DNA from: Plotosus lineatus
Lineage: Eukaryota; Chordata; Actinopteri; Siluriformes; Plotosidae
NCBI GenBank assembly: GCA_024760905.1
Contig: CM045735.1
Coordinates: forward strand, 25,692,249 to 25,756,248
Length of the DNA: 64,000 bases
Direction: 5' to 3'
Part shown: piece after piece, positions 1 to 11,320 of the stretch
Numbering within the stretch: the stretch's first letter is position 1
How the letters are laid out: each line of letters begins with the position of its first letter
Translations under genes and position numbers: made by a program
The notes under the pieces: model-generated
Seen by the model: the letters and a program-made list of their open reading frames with translations, nothing else
The model's database searches: none
Told to the model about the DNA's origin: nothing

Positions 1-784
1 CTTACTACTGAGAAGTCCACTCAGACTGATGAGCATAATGTTACTGCTATTGTATTCGGTATACTTTACTCTGCTGCTGTTGAATTAAATGATTCTTTTA
101 ATTCTTCCAGGCCTGCATATACATAGTCCCCACATCAGTGCTCTTTTTTTCTTAACCTGATTATTATTTCTAAGATTTCCCAACTGATCGTAGCCCAGCA
201 AGTCCTGCTGACACCCATATACCCTCTATATTTCTACTTTAGAAATTCCTTTTGGAGCGGCTAACGGATCCATAACATTCTCTACCAAATCTCCCTTATT
301 GAATATTTTATCTTCCTGTAATGTTCCCAAATTAGAATGTCTCCTGATTAGCAGATGTTTCAATAAATGTTCTTTGTTCGCTTATCTCGTTTCACAGTGT
401 GGTCTTTATTTCATATTCGTATACTGCATCTTTTCTTATGATCTCATGTTTTATTCATAACTAGAGCAGGATTAATATAAATCCACATTAATTTCTATCT
501 AGCAAAGATTGAATAATTCTAAGATACATGACTTACTTATTAGTTGATTGCATTTTTTAAGCTATATGTAAGATTTTCAACAGTACCACAGTGAGATCTG
601 TGCATATGTCACCCATTGCAGGAAGTGTGAACAATCCTTCTGGATATTCTCAGAAATGGACAGTACAGTAAATACCTGTCAATTTCTTGAGGAGCTCACA
701 TTGGTTGAACCTGAGAACCAACAGATTGATGCATATACAAAAGGTTAGGAGGACAATAACTGGGACATGAGTCACCATGCTGAG
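1..784. other. AT-rich sequence without recognised gene
   Basis: I see no coding region, RNA gene or terminal inverted repeat here. The sequence is AT-rich and stop-rich in all frames. It precedes a decayed gypsy retrotransposon and is most simply intron of the TCF/LEF gene whose exons lie at 12186 and 41745. Confidence 0.5.
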
Positions 785-2600
785 CACATCAGACTAATGA
801 CTCTATCTTATCGAACTTCAGAGGAATTGTTTGGGGAGGATTGTGGTGACCTCTGGGATATTTTTGAAAGCCTGGGACAGGTGGGAAAGTGCATGAGGTT
901 TGCTATTCTTTGAGCCAGGGTGATAGGACAGAGTGAATTTGAATCAAGCAAAGCAGAGTGACCAGTGGGTTTGGTGGAGTTTAGATGTTGGCGAAACTGA
1001 CATTTTGAAGATTTTTTTGGTCTGTCCAAATCAAGAAGGGGATGCTTGTTCTCTCAATTCCTCTATTACTCCAGAACCAACTTGATGATGAGTAGCTCCT
1101 ACTGGCTGTCATTATTGTATTCTGTAGGCGTTAGCTTATGGGAATAGAAGGCACAGGGATGCAGCTTGCCATCCTCCAATGAGCATTGGGACAGGACAGC
1201 AACCACCCCTATGTCAGAGATGTTTGTCTCCACAGCTAATTGGTAGGTGGGGTCAGGTTGTATGAAGATAGGAATCTTGGAGAACTGCCTCTTCAGCTTG
1301 GAAAACAGCTCAGTAGCAGAGTTCCTACAAAATATCTGTTTTTGGTGAAGTCAGAGCCCCAAGTGGGACTGCCAGGGTACTGATGTTACAGATAAGGCAG
1401 TGGTAAAAATTGGCAAAACCCAAGAAGCATTGTATGTCATGGTGGATGTGGGCTGGGGCCACACCTCAACAGCCTTGACCTTTTGCTGATCTATCTGGAT
1501 ACCACCTATCATTACCACATAGCCCAGAAATGAGAGAGTGCCCTTGTGGAACTCACACTTCTCCAACCTCACAAACAGTTGGTTCTCCAGGAGATGCTGG
1601 AGCACCTATCAAACATGTTGACGGTGTTCGGGAAGTGATATGTCAAAGAATAAGATGTTGTCGAGGTAAACAAAGACAAACCGATTTAACCTGTCTCTGA
1701 TATGTTGTTGATATTTCCAGAACAGGAGAATGGTAAACCCCTGAAGCATTGATGAGGTCAGAGAGAATGACCAAGAACTTGTAGTGGCCTGCTGTACATA
1801 TCCCTTTTCCTGATGTGGACCAAGTGGTAGGCATTACAGAGATCATAACTATGTGAATATAGTGAAAACTTGCAGAAGTTAAAAGGCAGATGACATCAGT
1901 GAAAGTGGGTAGCAGTTCCTTATAAGTGTCTTGTTTAAGGCCTGTGTAATTAATGTGGGGATCTAGAGACCCACCTTTTTGGCAAGAAAGAACTGTGCAC
2001 CTGCTGTGATAGAGGACAGACAGATTATGCTTACTGCAATAGAGTCCTTTATGTACTTGTTCATGGATTCTTTCTCTGGGGGTAACAAGGAGTACAGTTG
2101 ACCTCTGGGAGGAGAAGTCACTGGGAAGAACTCAATTGCACAGTCATGAATGAAAGTGGCTTTTTTTTTTCGTTTCTTTTTTTTCTTGATTTGTTTTAAT
2201 TAAATTATTTTTTTATTTTTAAAAGCGGCTTAGGCTTTGCTTAATTCCATGTGGATGTCCCAGTATTCAGAAGGAACAGGGGTCCTCCAGAGGCTTGGAA
2301 ACACTTAGAAGAAGCCTGAGAAGCCCACAGACAGTGATTCAGGCAGAAAGACTTCCAGCTTAAAACACTTGATTATAGGGCCAGTCAGTGTGGGGATTAT
2401 GCTGAGCAAGTCGGGTTGGCCTAACATGACAGACACTTGGGGTGATTCATTAAAATGGAAGACAATTCTCTCCCAGTAATTGCCAGAAAAAAAGGGAGAC
2501 TCACTGGGACAATAGTGTGAGTAATTCAGGCAAGCTTCATCTCCATTAAGGCATTGGCCTTCAAGGGAAACTTCAGCTTTTCAAACCCAAAACCAGTACC
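785..2600 (-). pseudogene. Ty3/gypsy retrotransposon pol remnant (RT and RNase H)
   Basis: Reading the minus strand from high to low coordinates gives successive pieces of a gypsy polyprotein. The run-in to reverse transcriptase (PPRGQLYSLLPPE-like, near 2050-2110) is followed by [10 protein letters not shown] near 1660-1690, where the usual YLDD catalytic box has become YLDN. Next come LLENQLFVRLEKCEFH and SFLGYVV (1490-1605). An RNase H stretch (SDIGVVAVLSQ, then LHPCAFYSHKLTPTEYN) lies at about 1120-1250, and DQKNL lies near 1010. Stops and frameshifts separate the pieces. A T-rich tract at 2161-2220 interrupts the upstream part. No LTRs, integrase or gag are recognisable. It resembles the longer gypsy copy at 24.7-28.3 kb in the same orientation and looks long dead. 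Confidence 0.85.
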
Positions 2601-2726
2601 ATTTGAAAGCAAATCAATTAATTCTACTGCATGCAAAATTAGCTCTGTCAACAAGCTGCATCTGTTATTCATATTGACCTAACAAAAGAAAAATGCAGCA
2701 GATTCTAGAGTGTATTGTAAACAGGC

Positions 2727-3049
2727 TGGGGGTTCGAGTCCCACTCTCCACAAGGTTGTCACTGTCCACCCCAGTGCAGCTCACTGGGTTATCAAAGGCC
2801 AGCCATGTCTCTCACGGTCTATGTTGAGAGGCATGTAAAATAACCATTGCTGACTTTCGTAAAGGGTATTCTACAAAGCCGTCAGCGTGTTTCTGTCCCT
2901 TGCTAAAAAGGGTTGTGTCAGGAAGGGCATCTGACATAAAAACATATGCCAAATAAAATATGCAAATCAGATGATTCACTGTGGCGACCCCTGAAAAAAA
3001 GGGAAAAAGCCAAAAGGAAAAGTAGTAAAAAAAAAAAAAAAAAAAAAAA
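2727..3049 (+). repeat. SINE1: tRNA-derived SINE with RTE-like tail, 5'-truncated
   Basis: The left end keeps the B-box part of a tRNA-like head (GGGGGTTCGAGTCCC near 2729-2743). A body shared with the copy at 44395-44737 follows. The right part carries GTCAGGAAGGGCATCTGACAT (2918-2938), also present in the 5' UTR of the RTE-like LINE at 36.96 kb. It ends with GTGGCGACCCCTGA and AAAGCCAAAAGGAAAAG, the 3' end of the same LINE, followed by an A-run to 3049. The 5' end of the tRNA head is lost. It is non-coding and was presumably mobilised by the RTE-like LINE. Confidence 0.85.
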
Positions 3050-3101
3050 CACCCTGGTGATTACACTGTTAACTTCATCCAAACAATACATTGGTGTAAT
3101 A

Positions 3102-3813
3102 CAGTGCTTCTCAATTATTTTCTGTTACACCCCCCCTAGCAAGAAGAAAACAATTCGCGCCCCCCCACCACCACCCACTTTCCGCCGCAACTATAAATTA
3201 TAACTTTTTCTATAATATAGTTACAGGTATATCTCTTCATTATATCGTATCCTTGTTAACATAAATAAAACAAAAGAAAGAGATATAGTTCAACTTACAA
3301 GAATAACTTTAACATTTTTTATTAGTCTGTAAAAGAAAGTGCATCAATTTGCCTTAAATTTAAAAATAATAATATCCTTGTTACATTTTTTGACAAACTT
3401 ACCACACCATTTGCTGCTGAAAATAAAATCAATAAATAATTAATTCAAATTGACTTCAGAAACATTAACTCAGGAGCACAATATATAAACACTTTAACCT
3501 ACAAAACAAGAACAAATAGAACAATTTGTGCTGATTTTTTTTTCTCAAAATGAGGAAGCCAAGATTAATGGCTACAATGAGCACGTTTTGCAGCGCACAG
3601 CTTCTCAAAGCGAGGTTTGAAGCATGACACTGCAACTCTCAGCTCCTGCTCAATGTATATACTCGCTGCGCACAATGGGCAATGAGGGCGCCACTGCCAA
3701 CTACTGGAGTGGATGTGCAATTACACTTTCTTGTAGTATGGCGGAAAAAAAAAGCATGTTCTCCTGGGTCACACGCGCCCCCCCTCAGCAGCCCCACTAT
3801 TTGAGAAGCACTG
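3102..3813. mobile_element. hAT-type non-autonomous element with 8-bp target duplication
   Basis: Terminal inverted repeats start CAGTGCTTCTCAA at 3102 and end TTGAGAAGCACTG at 3813. Both sides are flanked by the identical 8-bp sequence GTGTAATA (3094-3101 and 3814-3821), the target-site duplication length of hAT transposons. Subterminal C-runs (3127-3137, 3160-3175 and 3777-3784) follow the inverted repeats. The 712-bp interior has no transposase, so it is a MITE. A second, truncated copy in the opposite orientation lies at 49181-49741. It sits immediately after SINE1. Confidence 0.9.
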
Positions 3814-4362
3814 GTGTAATATCTCATTAACCATGTGACATAATAAAATCATTAATTGATATGAAGACTAGAATTTAGTCAATTAACCAAAACAATTTGT
3901 GAAAAAAAAAAAAAAATCTTCCTTCATTAACCCTTTACACCCTGAATTATTTTCTAGCTGTAAAAAAAAATATTTCATGCTTTTTAAAAAAATCCTTTTA
4001 GTATGAAAATAAGGGTGTTCACGGTTCTGCGGTACTTTATCCTGCAACTACTCATGGTAAACTTTGAAGCAGTTGGATTTGCTGTTCAGGCACAGGCTCA
4101 CATTGCATTTTTTGCATTGAACATTTTTTGCATCTTTGCCTTTTTTCTGTAATTCGTGGAAGATGCCCAACGCCGTCTTTTTAAAACGGCAACTGAAGGA
4201 TGATGACAGCCCTTTTTAGGAGGTTTGCTTGGCTCTGTGCTAGAAGCAGGTCCTCCCCTCTTCTTCCGAATCATTTTACATATAGTGCTTCTGAGTTTTC
4301 ATTCTCTATTTTAGCAGCTTCAATTGCACCTCGTCTGTTTTTCGTTATTGCCTTTTGACATT

Positions 4363-4875
4363 TCATATCCTTTGATAATCCAAGTAATCTTGATGGTCTG
4401 ACAGTCCCGCAGCAAAATATTCCATGACCGAAGAGAGAATTTCAGTAGAACAAGGTAGGTCAGGACCAAGGAAGGGCACCGTAACTGAAGGATTTTCATT
4501 TTGAAGGACTGACCACTGTTGAGTGAGATTTCGTCTTGTTGTTCTGCTTGCACTAGAATCATCTGCAGTTGGCATTAGTGCTTGTTCATCTATGATAATG
4601 GCTGAATCTACATCAAGCTCAATGGTGACACCGACTTCATTTGGAGCAGTCTCTTCATCTAAATCTATTTCCTTTTCCATATTCACATCATCAGGGATGA
4701 AGTTGGGATCAGCCACCTCATCATCATAATCCATTTCTGTCTCAGATTCGTCACTATCTTCACAAGTGGCCAGCTCAGCAGTTTCGACACTGATGTTTTT
4801 CTTGACATAAAAAATTCTGGGGGCAATTGATCTACCAGTGGTGAAATTGAATAATGAGAGACATTCACCAGTCAA
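4363..4875 (-). pseudogene. piggyBac transposase N-terminal fragment
   Basis: This 170-codon reading frame is rich in Asp and Glu (DSDESETEMDYDDEV, DPNFIPDD), as are the N-termini of piggyBac transposases. It continues into WSVLQNENPSVTVPFLGPD and SSVMEYFAAGLSD, the region that normally precedes the catalytic domain. The catalytic aspartates are absent because the frame ends before them, and the sequence downstream jumps to a C-terminal-like basic segment. It is an inactive piece inside the piggyBac element bounded by TTAA. A host-domesticated exon is possible, but no splice sites or continued frame support that. Confidence 0.75.
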
Positions 4876-5070
4876 ATTGAGTCAACGATTATGTTTTCTA
4901 AATGATGAAATTTGGTCAGACTTTACCTCATAATGACTTTGAATCGATAAATAACACTAAGATATTCCTTACAGAAAACAATAATGTTTATAATTGATGC
5001 TCGTATTGAGTTTCCATAAAAACTATAAGCATATTGGTATAAAAACACTTTTTTTGCAGGAATTCTACTA

Positions 5071-5997
5071 CAGTCAGCCCTCTACTTATGAAATGAATCC
5101 GTTCCAGTGCCTTTTTTGTAACCTGGAGTTTTCGTAAGTACAGGTGCATTTTACATGTAAAATGAATGATTCGTTCCAAGGCTCCCAAGATTACCCCATA
5201 AACCCTTTAAAAATGATAAGAACACCAATTTTGTATTAAATATGTATGAAATATGTGTTAAAAGTAAAAGAAAATTATTTACCTTTTTTATAAATCTCTC
5301 GAACCACCCATGCAACGCTTTAAAGTCCGGGGGTTGCTGGTCTGAAGAACCCTCACCCCCACTCTCCTTCACGAGGTCCTTAAATACGGCGGTTGCTTTT
5401 CTGAAATAATCGCCTCCGTCACTGTATCTCTGCTTTTAAGGTGTCCTTCTGCTTCAATATCGTCGGATTGTAGAGGGGTTTCGGCCATACTCCTTTGCGA
5501 TTTCACTCAATCGCATCCCACTTTCGTATTTTTTTATTATCTCCTGCTTCACTTCGATTGATAACGGAGCCCGCTTCTTCTTTTCGGTGTCACCAGGAAA
5601 CACTTTCTTGGGGCCCATGATGGATAACAAAATATAACGCTGCAATGATCACTCTCAAAAAAACTCACAAGCCAAAAGTCCTGTTCAACTCTCCTTCACG
5701 CGTGTGACAAACAGGAAGTATGGGTACAGGAATGGGTACAGTTCAGCTCCCTCCTGGCTAATGGGAGGCCAGCGGGGCTGGATGTTGGGAGACAGCCAAT
5801 GAGAGCGCAACTCGTACATTTTTTGAATGTTTGAATGGCGCATTTGAATGTTTGAAGGGCATGTTTGAATTTGTGAATGGCGTGTTTGGTGCTTTTCGTA
5901 AGAAATTGTTTCGTATACAGAGGACGAAAATTTAGGAAAATGTTTTTCGTAACCTGGATTTTTCATATTCAGAGGTTTTTGTAAGTAGAGGGCCGAC
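5071..5997 (-). mobile_element. Tigger/pogo element with HTH-coding remnant
   Basis: Inverted termini CAGTCAGCCCTCTACTTA (5071) and TAAGTAGAGGGCCGAC (ending 5997) are flanked by TA on both sides (5069-5070, 5998-5999), the Tc1/mariner superfamily target. Minus-strand codons at about 5454-5617 give MGPKKV followed by KRAPLSIEVKQEIIKKYE and the SEIAKEYGRNPSTIRRY helix-turn-helix of pogo/Tigger transposases (CENP-B type). The rest of the transposase, including the DDE domain, is missing. It is inserted in the piggyBac element. Confidence 0.88.
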
Positions 5998-6364
5998 TAT
6001 TTGTAAACTATGTTGTAAGTAATCACAGACAGCCAAGCTTGTTCATTCACCTGATGTGACAAAAACTTCACTCATATAAAATGTGTTCTTTTTTAGTAAA
6101 ATGAACTCTATAAACTATTTCTACCTCATAAAATTACAAAATTAACATTGTTCTTCAATGATGATTTATTTTTTATGTGCATAAATCTCACCTGGTATTT
6201 GAAGCACACCATTGTGCTTTTAGTACTGACAATTTGAACGATGATGGGGAAACGTACCGCATTCGTTACAATCGTTCCCCAGATGCCCATAGTGATATAA
6301 ATTAAAATTTTAGGCTTTTAATTCTTGTGTGACGAATTCGTCACCGTCGGACATAAAGGGTTAA

Positions 6365-6970
6365 ATTGAATGGTTTTGCAGGTGGTGGTCATAAGACAAT
6401 AGCTCTCCGTTTATTGTTCCTGGTTGATTTTTTTTGTTTTGTTTTTTGTGGTTAGATTCATGTCACTATTGGTTTCTAGAGATGTTAACTGCAGCCCAGG
6501 CAGGTTTCAAAGCTAGTCTAGCTCCTTAAAGATTTTACATACATGCAATTACAATAAGATATCTCCCAGCAGTCATAAGAACATGAATGCAATAACAGAA
6601 GATCGCCTGTTACACAAGGAAAGAGTCTGTTTATTTGTGCAAAAGGAACAAGAGGAACACTTCAATAGCCCTAAAAATGATTTGCAGTAAGTCTGCCCTG
6701 CAAAGGTAAAGTCAGTGTCTGCAAAATGTACCAACTGTGAAAATGAGTCCTAAAGTTCTATGCATGTCTGCATGTCTTCTCTCTTTTTTTTTTTTACTTA
6801 ACTCATTTATATGCCAACTAATAGTGCCAGCAAAGGTGTTTTCCATGCACACATCCTAGTAACAAGATATGGCAGACACTGCCTTTTACCTTTGCAGGGA
6901 AAAAGTTACAGGTATGCTTGTTTCTGACCAAACTGTTCAACAAAAAAAGGCATTAAAGTATTAACATACC
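6365..6970. other. No recognised feature
   Basis: AT-rich sequence between the piggyBac terminus and the hAT transposase remnant. I see no convincing coding region or inverted repeat. Confidence 0.45.
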
Positions 6971-6974
6971 TTTT

Positions 6975-7940
6975 AGTAGGAACAGTGTTGTTGATCACTC
7001 ATTTTTGCCAGTGCATCGAAGTCTGGCGGTAGTTCTGTTGTGGTGATTCTCAGAGCAGATCTGAGGTGTTTATTACTCGGTTGGAATCTGTGGGCTGCTT
7101 TGTTGGTGTTCATCACACTAAAAGTCTGTTCACACACACATATGTAGAGGCAAACAACACCAGCATCCTCTTTTACATATTCTGGATGTTTGGAAATTTG
7201 GCTGCACTTAATGAAGCATAAAACTCATCCAGTTTAAGGGAGTTGCACTTCTCCTTTAACATCATGTCACATGTCACACTGGCGCTCAATCAGATCCAAC
7301 TACAACTACTGTGGTACTGTTTCTTGGTCTTGTGAGAAGGGACCAGATACCAGCTGAAGTGCCCGGTCAATTTCTCCAAAATCACAAAACAGACAGCAAA
7401 ATTCTTCATGCAAGTCCTCTAGTGATTTCCTGGATTTTTTTCACATGTTGCGGGGCATCTTTTAATGTGGCCTGTGGGGGGTTAAATGAACGAATGACTT
7501 GTCTGAAATGTGCTTTGAAAATGAAACTAGCCTGGTTTTGAAAGTTCTGATGTTTGCTTGCATTTCATGCACAAACTGTTTTTCCCTTGTAGCCTCACAT
7601 TCAGCTCGTTCATGTGTGTCAGTCTGTCCACAGTAAAAGCAAAATCACAAAGCCAATCTGTGTCTTTCAGCTTAGGAAAATTGTCAGTGTTCTCAATCTG
7701 CTCCAAAAATGAAATAATCTCCTGTTTGAGGACCACACTCGCTGACATACTTTCCTCAAACTGAACATGCAGACAGTAGAAAGTAAAGCAAGTCCCTGTG
7801 ATCAGCAGTTTCGTTATGAAAATGAATAAACTGACAATGGTGAAGTCACCTCGCTCGAATAAACTTAACGAGTTTCACAAGTGACTCCACTATGTGGTCG
7901 AGCCTCACCATGGATTTACACAGTGCTACCTGGTGAATTA
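6975..7940 (-). pseudogene. hAT transposase remnant (ZBED5/GTF2IRD2-like type)
   Basis: Minus-strand reading at 7527-7748 gives WLCDFAFTVDRLTHMNELN and VRLQGKNSLCMKCKQ, the helical region seen in hAT transposases of the ZBED5/GTF2IRD2B-like group. At lower coordinates (about 7000-7140) the same strand shows a decayed C-terminal dimerisation segment: V-C-x-T-D-F, then D-E-H-Q-Q, then LRCTGKNE. Several stops and frameshifts intervene. The frame may continue up to about 7940, where a Tigger fragment begins. No termini for this autonomous-size element are visible. It could be related to the nearby hAT MITE family, but the termini needed to prove that are missing. Confidence 0.75.
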
Positions 7941-7946
7941 TGCATA

Positions 7947-8165
7947 CAGTAGGCACTCAATTTTCACAGGGGTTCGGTCCCAGCCCCTCCCGCGAATGAA
8001 GATAATCCGTGAGTTCTGTACCCGGAAGTAAAACTCCATGTATCATTTTACATACGCGAATCAGCAACCGGAAGTAAAATACTATGTAGCTATTACATGC
8101 ACTAAAATATGCTTCTTAAACACATTCAACAGACAGTCTTACTCATTGTCACTCATTGGGTAAAA
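7947..8165. mobile_element. Tigger-family end fragment
   Basis: This begins CAGTAGGCACTCAATTTTCAC after TA. It continues with GGTTCGGTCCCAGCCCCTCCC and a CCGGAAGTAAAA motif repeated twice, a sequence shared with the Tigger copies at 42074 and 57198-61629. Only one end is present; the other is truncated. Confidence 0.8.
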
Positions 8166-8640
8166 GTGAGCACATACTCTTTTTTTCTCTCTAAATCAAG
8201 AGTGCATGTAGAAATCAGACTCTGTTCCTGTCTAGAGTAAATCTACTGTAACTAGTCACACCCCTTTTGGAGACTGCACTGTAGGTAGCCTCTCGTGAGT
8301 GGTTCTTTCTTTGAACTGATCAATCTTAAGTTACCTAACCACACAAACAGCTATGAATGAATAAATACCAATACTTGTGGAAACAAAGTTGAGAGCAATG
8401 TTGACCACAAACCCATGTTTACTTCGCTGTCCTCTGGCCTGATGAGGAAAGGTAATATCTGAGTTGGGATGGAGGTGTTGTGCCTTTGTGCTAAATGCAA
8501 GTGTTTTTCCCCTTTATATTCAGTATACACAAAATCAAAAAGTAAAACCTAATGCCATGCATATAGGTTTTCAACAAACTTGCCATCTGCCAGACAATGC
8601 ACTAATCCAGCACTAATTTATGGTTAAACAATTCTCCTCA
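8166..8640. other. No recognised feature
   Basis: I find no coding region or paired inverted repeat between the Tigger fragment and the LINE 3' end. Confidence 0.4.
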
Positions 8641-10600
8641 TCTGTGTGGGTAGTCTCTCGGGAACCGAGGATGACACTGTCCTTGAGCAGTCATCTATAA
8701 GTGTAAACTCTTGTGGCTCCAGAACACAAAGGCTGAAGCACAGAGTCTGTTGCAGTGAGGGCACGGAATGTCAGTGGTTAGAAGGTGGGCAGCAGCTGCT
8801 GTGTGCCAGTGTTCTTGTGTGACTGCAAGGCGGTGACGACGATCATCTTCAAAGACAGCTGCAGCTAGTTTGGTTGTAGTATGCCAGATGGTTCTGAATG
8901 AGGTCCATCTCAGATGGATTTTGAGGATTGTGGCTTCATACAGCCTTGTTTCATGCCATTGGAGATGCTGACACAATCAGAAGTCTCTGGACCAGACAGG
9001 ACTTCATCTGCCATATCATGGTGAAAAAGCTGAGCCAGTTTCACAAATTTCTCTGGACATCCAAGTTTGTGGAAAATGATCAACAAGGCTTCTCTGTTCA
9101 TCAGGTCGAATGTTTTTGTAAGGTCTATAAAGATGTTATAGAGGTGGAGGTTCTGTTCAAGGCACTTCTCCCGTATCTTCCTCACTGTGACTACCATTTT
9201 GATGGTCCTGCGGTTGAGGCAGAAGCCACATTGTAACACAGGCAGGTTCTGCTCATTAGAGTCTGTTGAGCGTGACATATGTGAGAATCTTTCCAGCAAT
9301 GTAGAGTAGTGAGATTCCTCTATAGTTGCTGCAGGCTGCTTGTGTACCTCTGTGTTTAAGCCCCTTCAGCAACTGGATGAACAATTGCACGTCTGCCTTG
9401 TTTGCTCTCTCAGAAGCAAAGGTTCCATAATAGGAATAGGCCATTTCAGGACCCAAGCACTAGATTTATTTTCTGAGCTAGCTGCCCTGTAAAGATGTTC
9501 AAGGTTGCAATTTTTTTTTTCATTCAGAATTACTCCAAGGTTACTGAAGGGGTTACACAAACCATCTTGGAACTCTGAGGGTATGTCATCCTCTTCCAAA
9601 TACTGGTAAGGACTGACTGGAATGCCTGAAGTGCCTCACCACTCAAGGCCTTTTTCAGTTTGAATGGTACTACAGCTTTTCCTGCTGCCTTGGCTGTGTT
9701 CATTTGCTTAATAGTTTTATGTATTTCTTCCAGTGAAGGAAGAGGGTCATTTAGGTTCTCGAGGGTGGGGTTTTGGTGGATCTTATGGAGGGCAGGTCAA
9801 GGATCTGCTCACGGGCTGTTTGGTGAACAGAGGATGAAAGATTAAGTAGGGATTAAGTAGCATTCTTTCCACCTGCCATGCCTTGTTTGTCTTTTGATGA
9901 GCGTGGCACCAGCGGTAGATGGTAAAAGGGCAGTGTCAGATGCTGAGGGGCAATATCTTGGGGTGCTGAAAAACCACTTTGAGTTGTTGGTGTTGGCATA
10001 GTGTTGTACATACTCTACCTTTCTATCCCACCATTGGTCATGCTGATCAACCTGATCTCATGCTGAGCAGTGGCTTGGACTGATTTATTGCCACTCCACA
10101 AAGGTCTTGTTCTTGCTCAGCAGGGCTTCCATGGTACTGTTATTTTCATGCGTTTTTGAGGGCTGAGCACTCATTTTGCTGTCTCCTTCACCACATCTTT
10201 CCATTTCTCACTGTAGCTTCCTGCTAGTGGTCTTTTGACAGCCAGCTTATTGTCAAGGCTGGACTGGAACATTTTGCAGTTAGGATGGCTTTCGGAAATG
10301 ATTGATGTTGAAAGCTGCATGAACTGCCCTGCTGCACTGCCTTGATGGAACGCAATGCACAGCTAAAGTGTCACTGTGACTAAGCAATGATTGGTCCTGC
10401 ACTCAGATCCTTTCATAGATCTGATGACTTACATATTTGTTCGTCGCTCCTTGAAGAGGATCATTTAGACATCCTGGGGTTGAGGTGGTCAAGGTCTGTG
10501 AGTGTGCAGATGACTGATCAGTCCGATCTGCACCCAGAAAGTTCTCTGGTAGTGAGGACAGAGGATGATGGCAGTAGATAGAGATCTGTTGGTGCCGTTC
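8640..10600 (-). pseudogene. LINE III copy a: endonuclease-RT connector, RT and C-terminal zinc finger
   Basis: Minus-strand coding remnants run from about 10600 (connector) through the palm (IFIDLTKTFDLMNREAL, near 9100-9150, and NGMKQGC near 8950). The frame then ends in a C-terminal CCHH-like finger (PCPHCNRLCAS then SHKSLHL, 8695-8780). The QCGF-RT motif appears as LQCGFCLNRRT at about 9220. The polypeptide is split over several frames and the catalytic F-A-D-D segment after QGC is deleted. The 3' UTR motif with CTCTCGGGAACCGAGGATGA (8656-8675) marks the downstream end. Same family as the copies at 18320, 51235 and 63630. Clade not fixed. Confidence 0.85.
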
Positions 10601-10621
10601 TTCCTAGCCTGTCTGTTGCTT

Positions 10622-10623
<2 letters not shown>

Positions 10624-10678
<55 letters not shown>
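10624..10678. repeat. (CA)n microsatellite
   Basis: About 27 uninterrupted AC units. Confidence 0.98.
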
Positions 10679-10680
<2 letters not shown>

Positions 10681-10784
10681 CACATTTAAAAATATGGTGC
10701 CACCATGTAAAAAGTGCTCAATAAACAATAATTAGCTTTTGTGCTGAGTTTGGGGGAGGTGCACATGCAGCAAGAATGAGTTTA

Positions 10785-11318
10785 CAGGGATCCCTCGTTA
10801 CTTCGGGCTTCAATTCATGCGGCTTCAGTGCATCGCATTTTTTTTTAAATACAGTATTCGTTGAATTAAAAAATAAGGAAATTAAGCAAGAATAAGGGAA
10901 AAAGTTAAAGAAAATGTCACAAACACAAGGCCAATTATGCAAAAAACCCTAAATCAACACAAAACAAAAAACAACCCAAAATCTCCCATCAAAACTAGTT
11001 ACCTTGTTGTGAGTTGCACATCTGAGTGTGTGCATACGAATCTGTGTGCGAGTTTGCACACATGTGCGTGTCTGTATGTGTGTGTATTTATATTCTATTT
11101 ATTCTTATGTATTATTTTTTAATGTTTAATTTTTTAACATTTAATTGTTATTATAAGCATTTATAGCATTGAATACGTATTTATTGATATTATATACACA
11201 TATACATGCACGAATACGTCAGTCAGGGGCGGGTTGGGGGGGTGATCTTACTTCATGAAATTTGATGATTGCGTGGGGATCTCGGTCCCAATTAACTGCG
11301 GAAAGTGAGGGATTGCTG
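10785..11318. mobile_element. TA-flanked MITE, copy 1
   Basis: Termini CAGGGATCCCTCGTTACTTCG and (reverse) CAGCAATCCCTCACTTTCC are inverted repeats bounded by TA (10783-10784, 11319-11320). The 534-bp interior is non-coding. Related copies are at 39976-40457, 44795-47817 (split) and 55235-55440. TA targets and CAG termini fit a Tc1/mariner-superfamily (Tigger-like) MITE, but no transposase is visible in this family. Confidence 0.85.
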
Positions 11319-11320
11319 TA

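Larger units (their letters stand above)
3931..6360 (-). mobile_element. piggyBac-type element with nested Tigger
   Basis: The element is bounded by TTAA at 3927-3930 and 6361-6364. It starts CCCTTTACACC and ends CATAAAGGG, the piggyBac hallmark (TTAA duplication, CCC...GGG termini). On the minus strand the interior codes for the acidic N-terminal part of a piggyBac-like transposase (4363-4875) and, downstream at about 4090-4290, a decayed Cys/Lys-rich C-terminal segment. The catalytic DDD core is missing, so this is an internally deleted copy. A 927-bp Tigger element (5071-5997) is inserted on the N-terminal side. A perfect 16-bp palindrome, GTGACGAATTCGTCAC, lies at 6329-6344 close to the right end. 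Confidence 0.85.

Noticed and set aside
2946..3203. Lys-rich small protein at 2946-3203
   Set aside because: Spans the SINE1 A-tail and the hAT terminus; no protein character.
4363..4875. A domesticated piggyBac-derived gene
   Set aside because: The acidic reading frame is fairly long, but it ends before the catalytic domain and lies between intact TTAA-flanked transposon ends.
10637..10678. CRISPR-like or regulatory arrays
   Set aside because: All short-period arrays in the window are simple microsatellites or transposon-borne tandem repeats without unique spacers.
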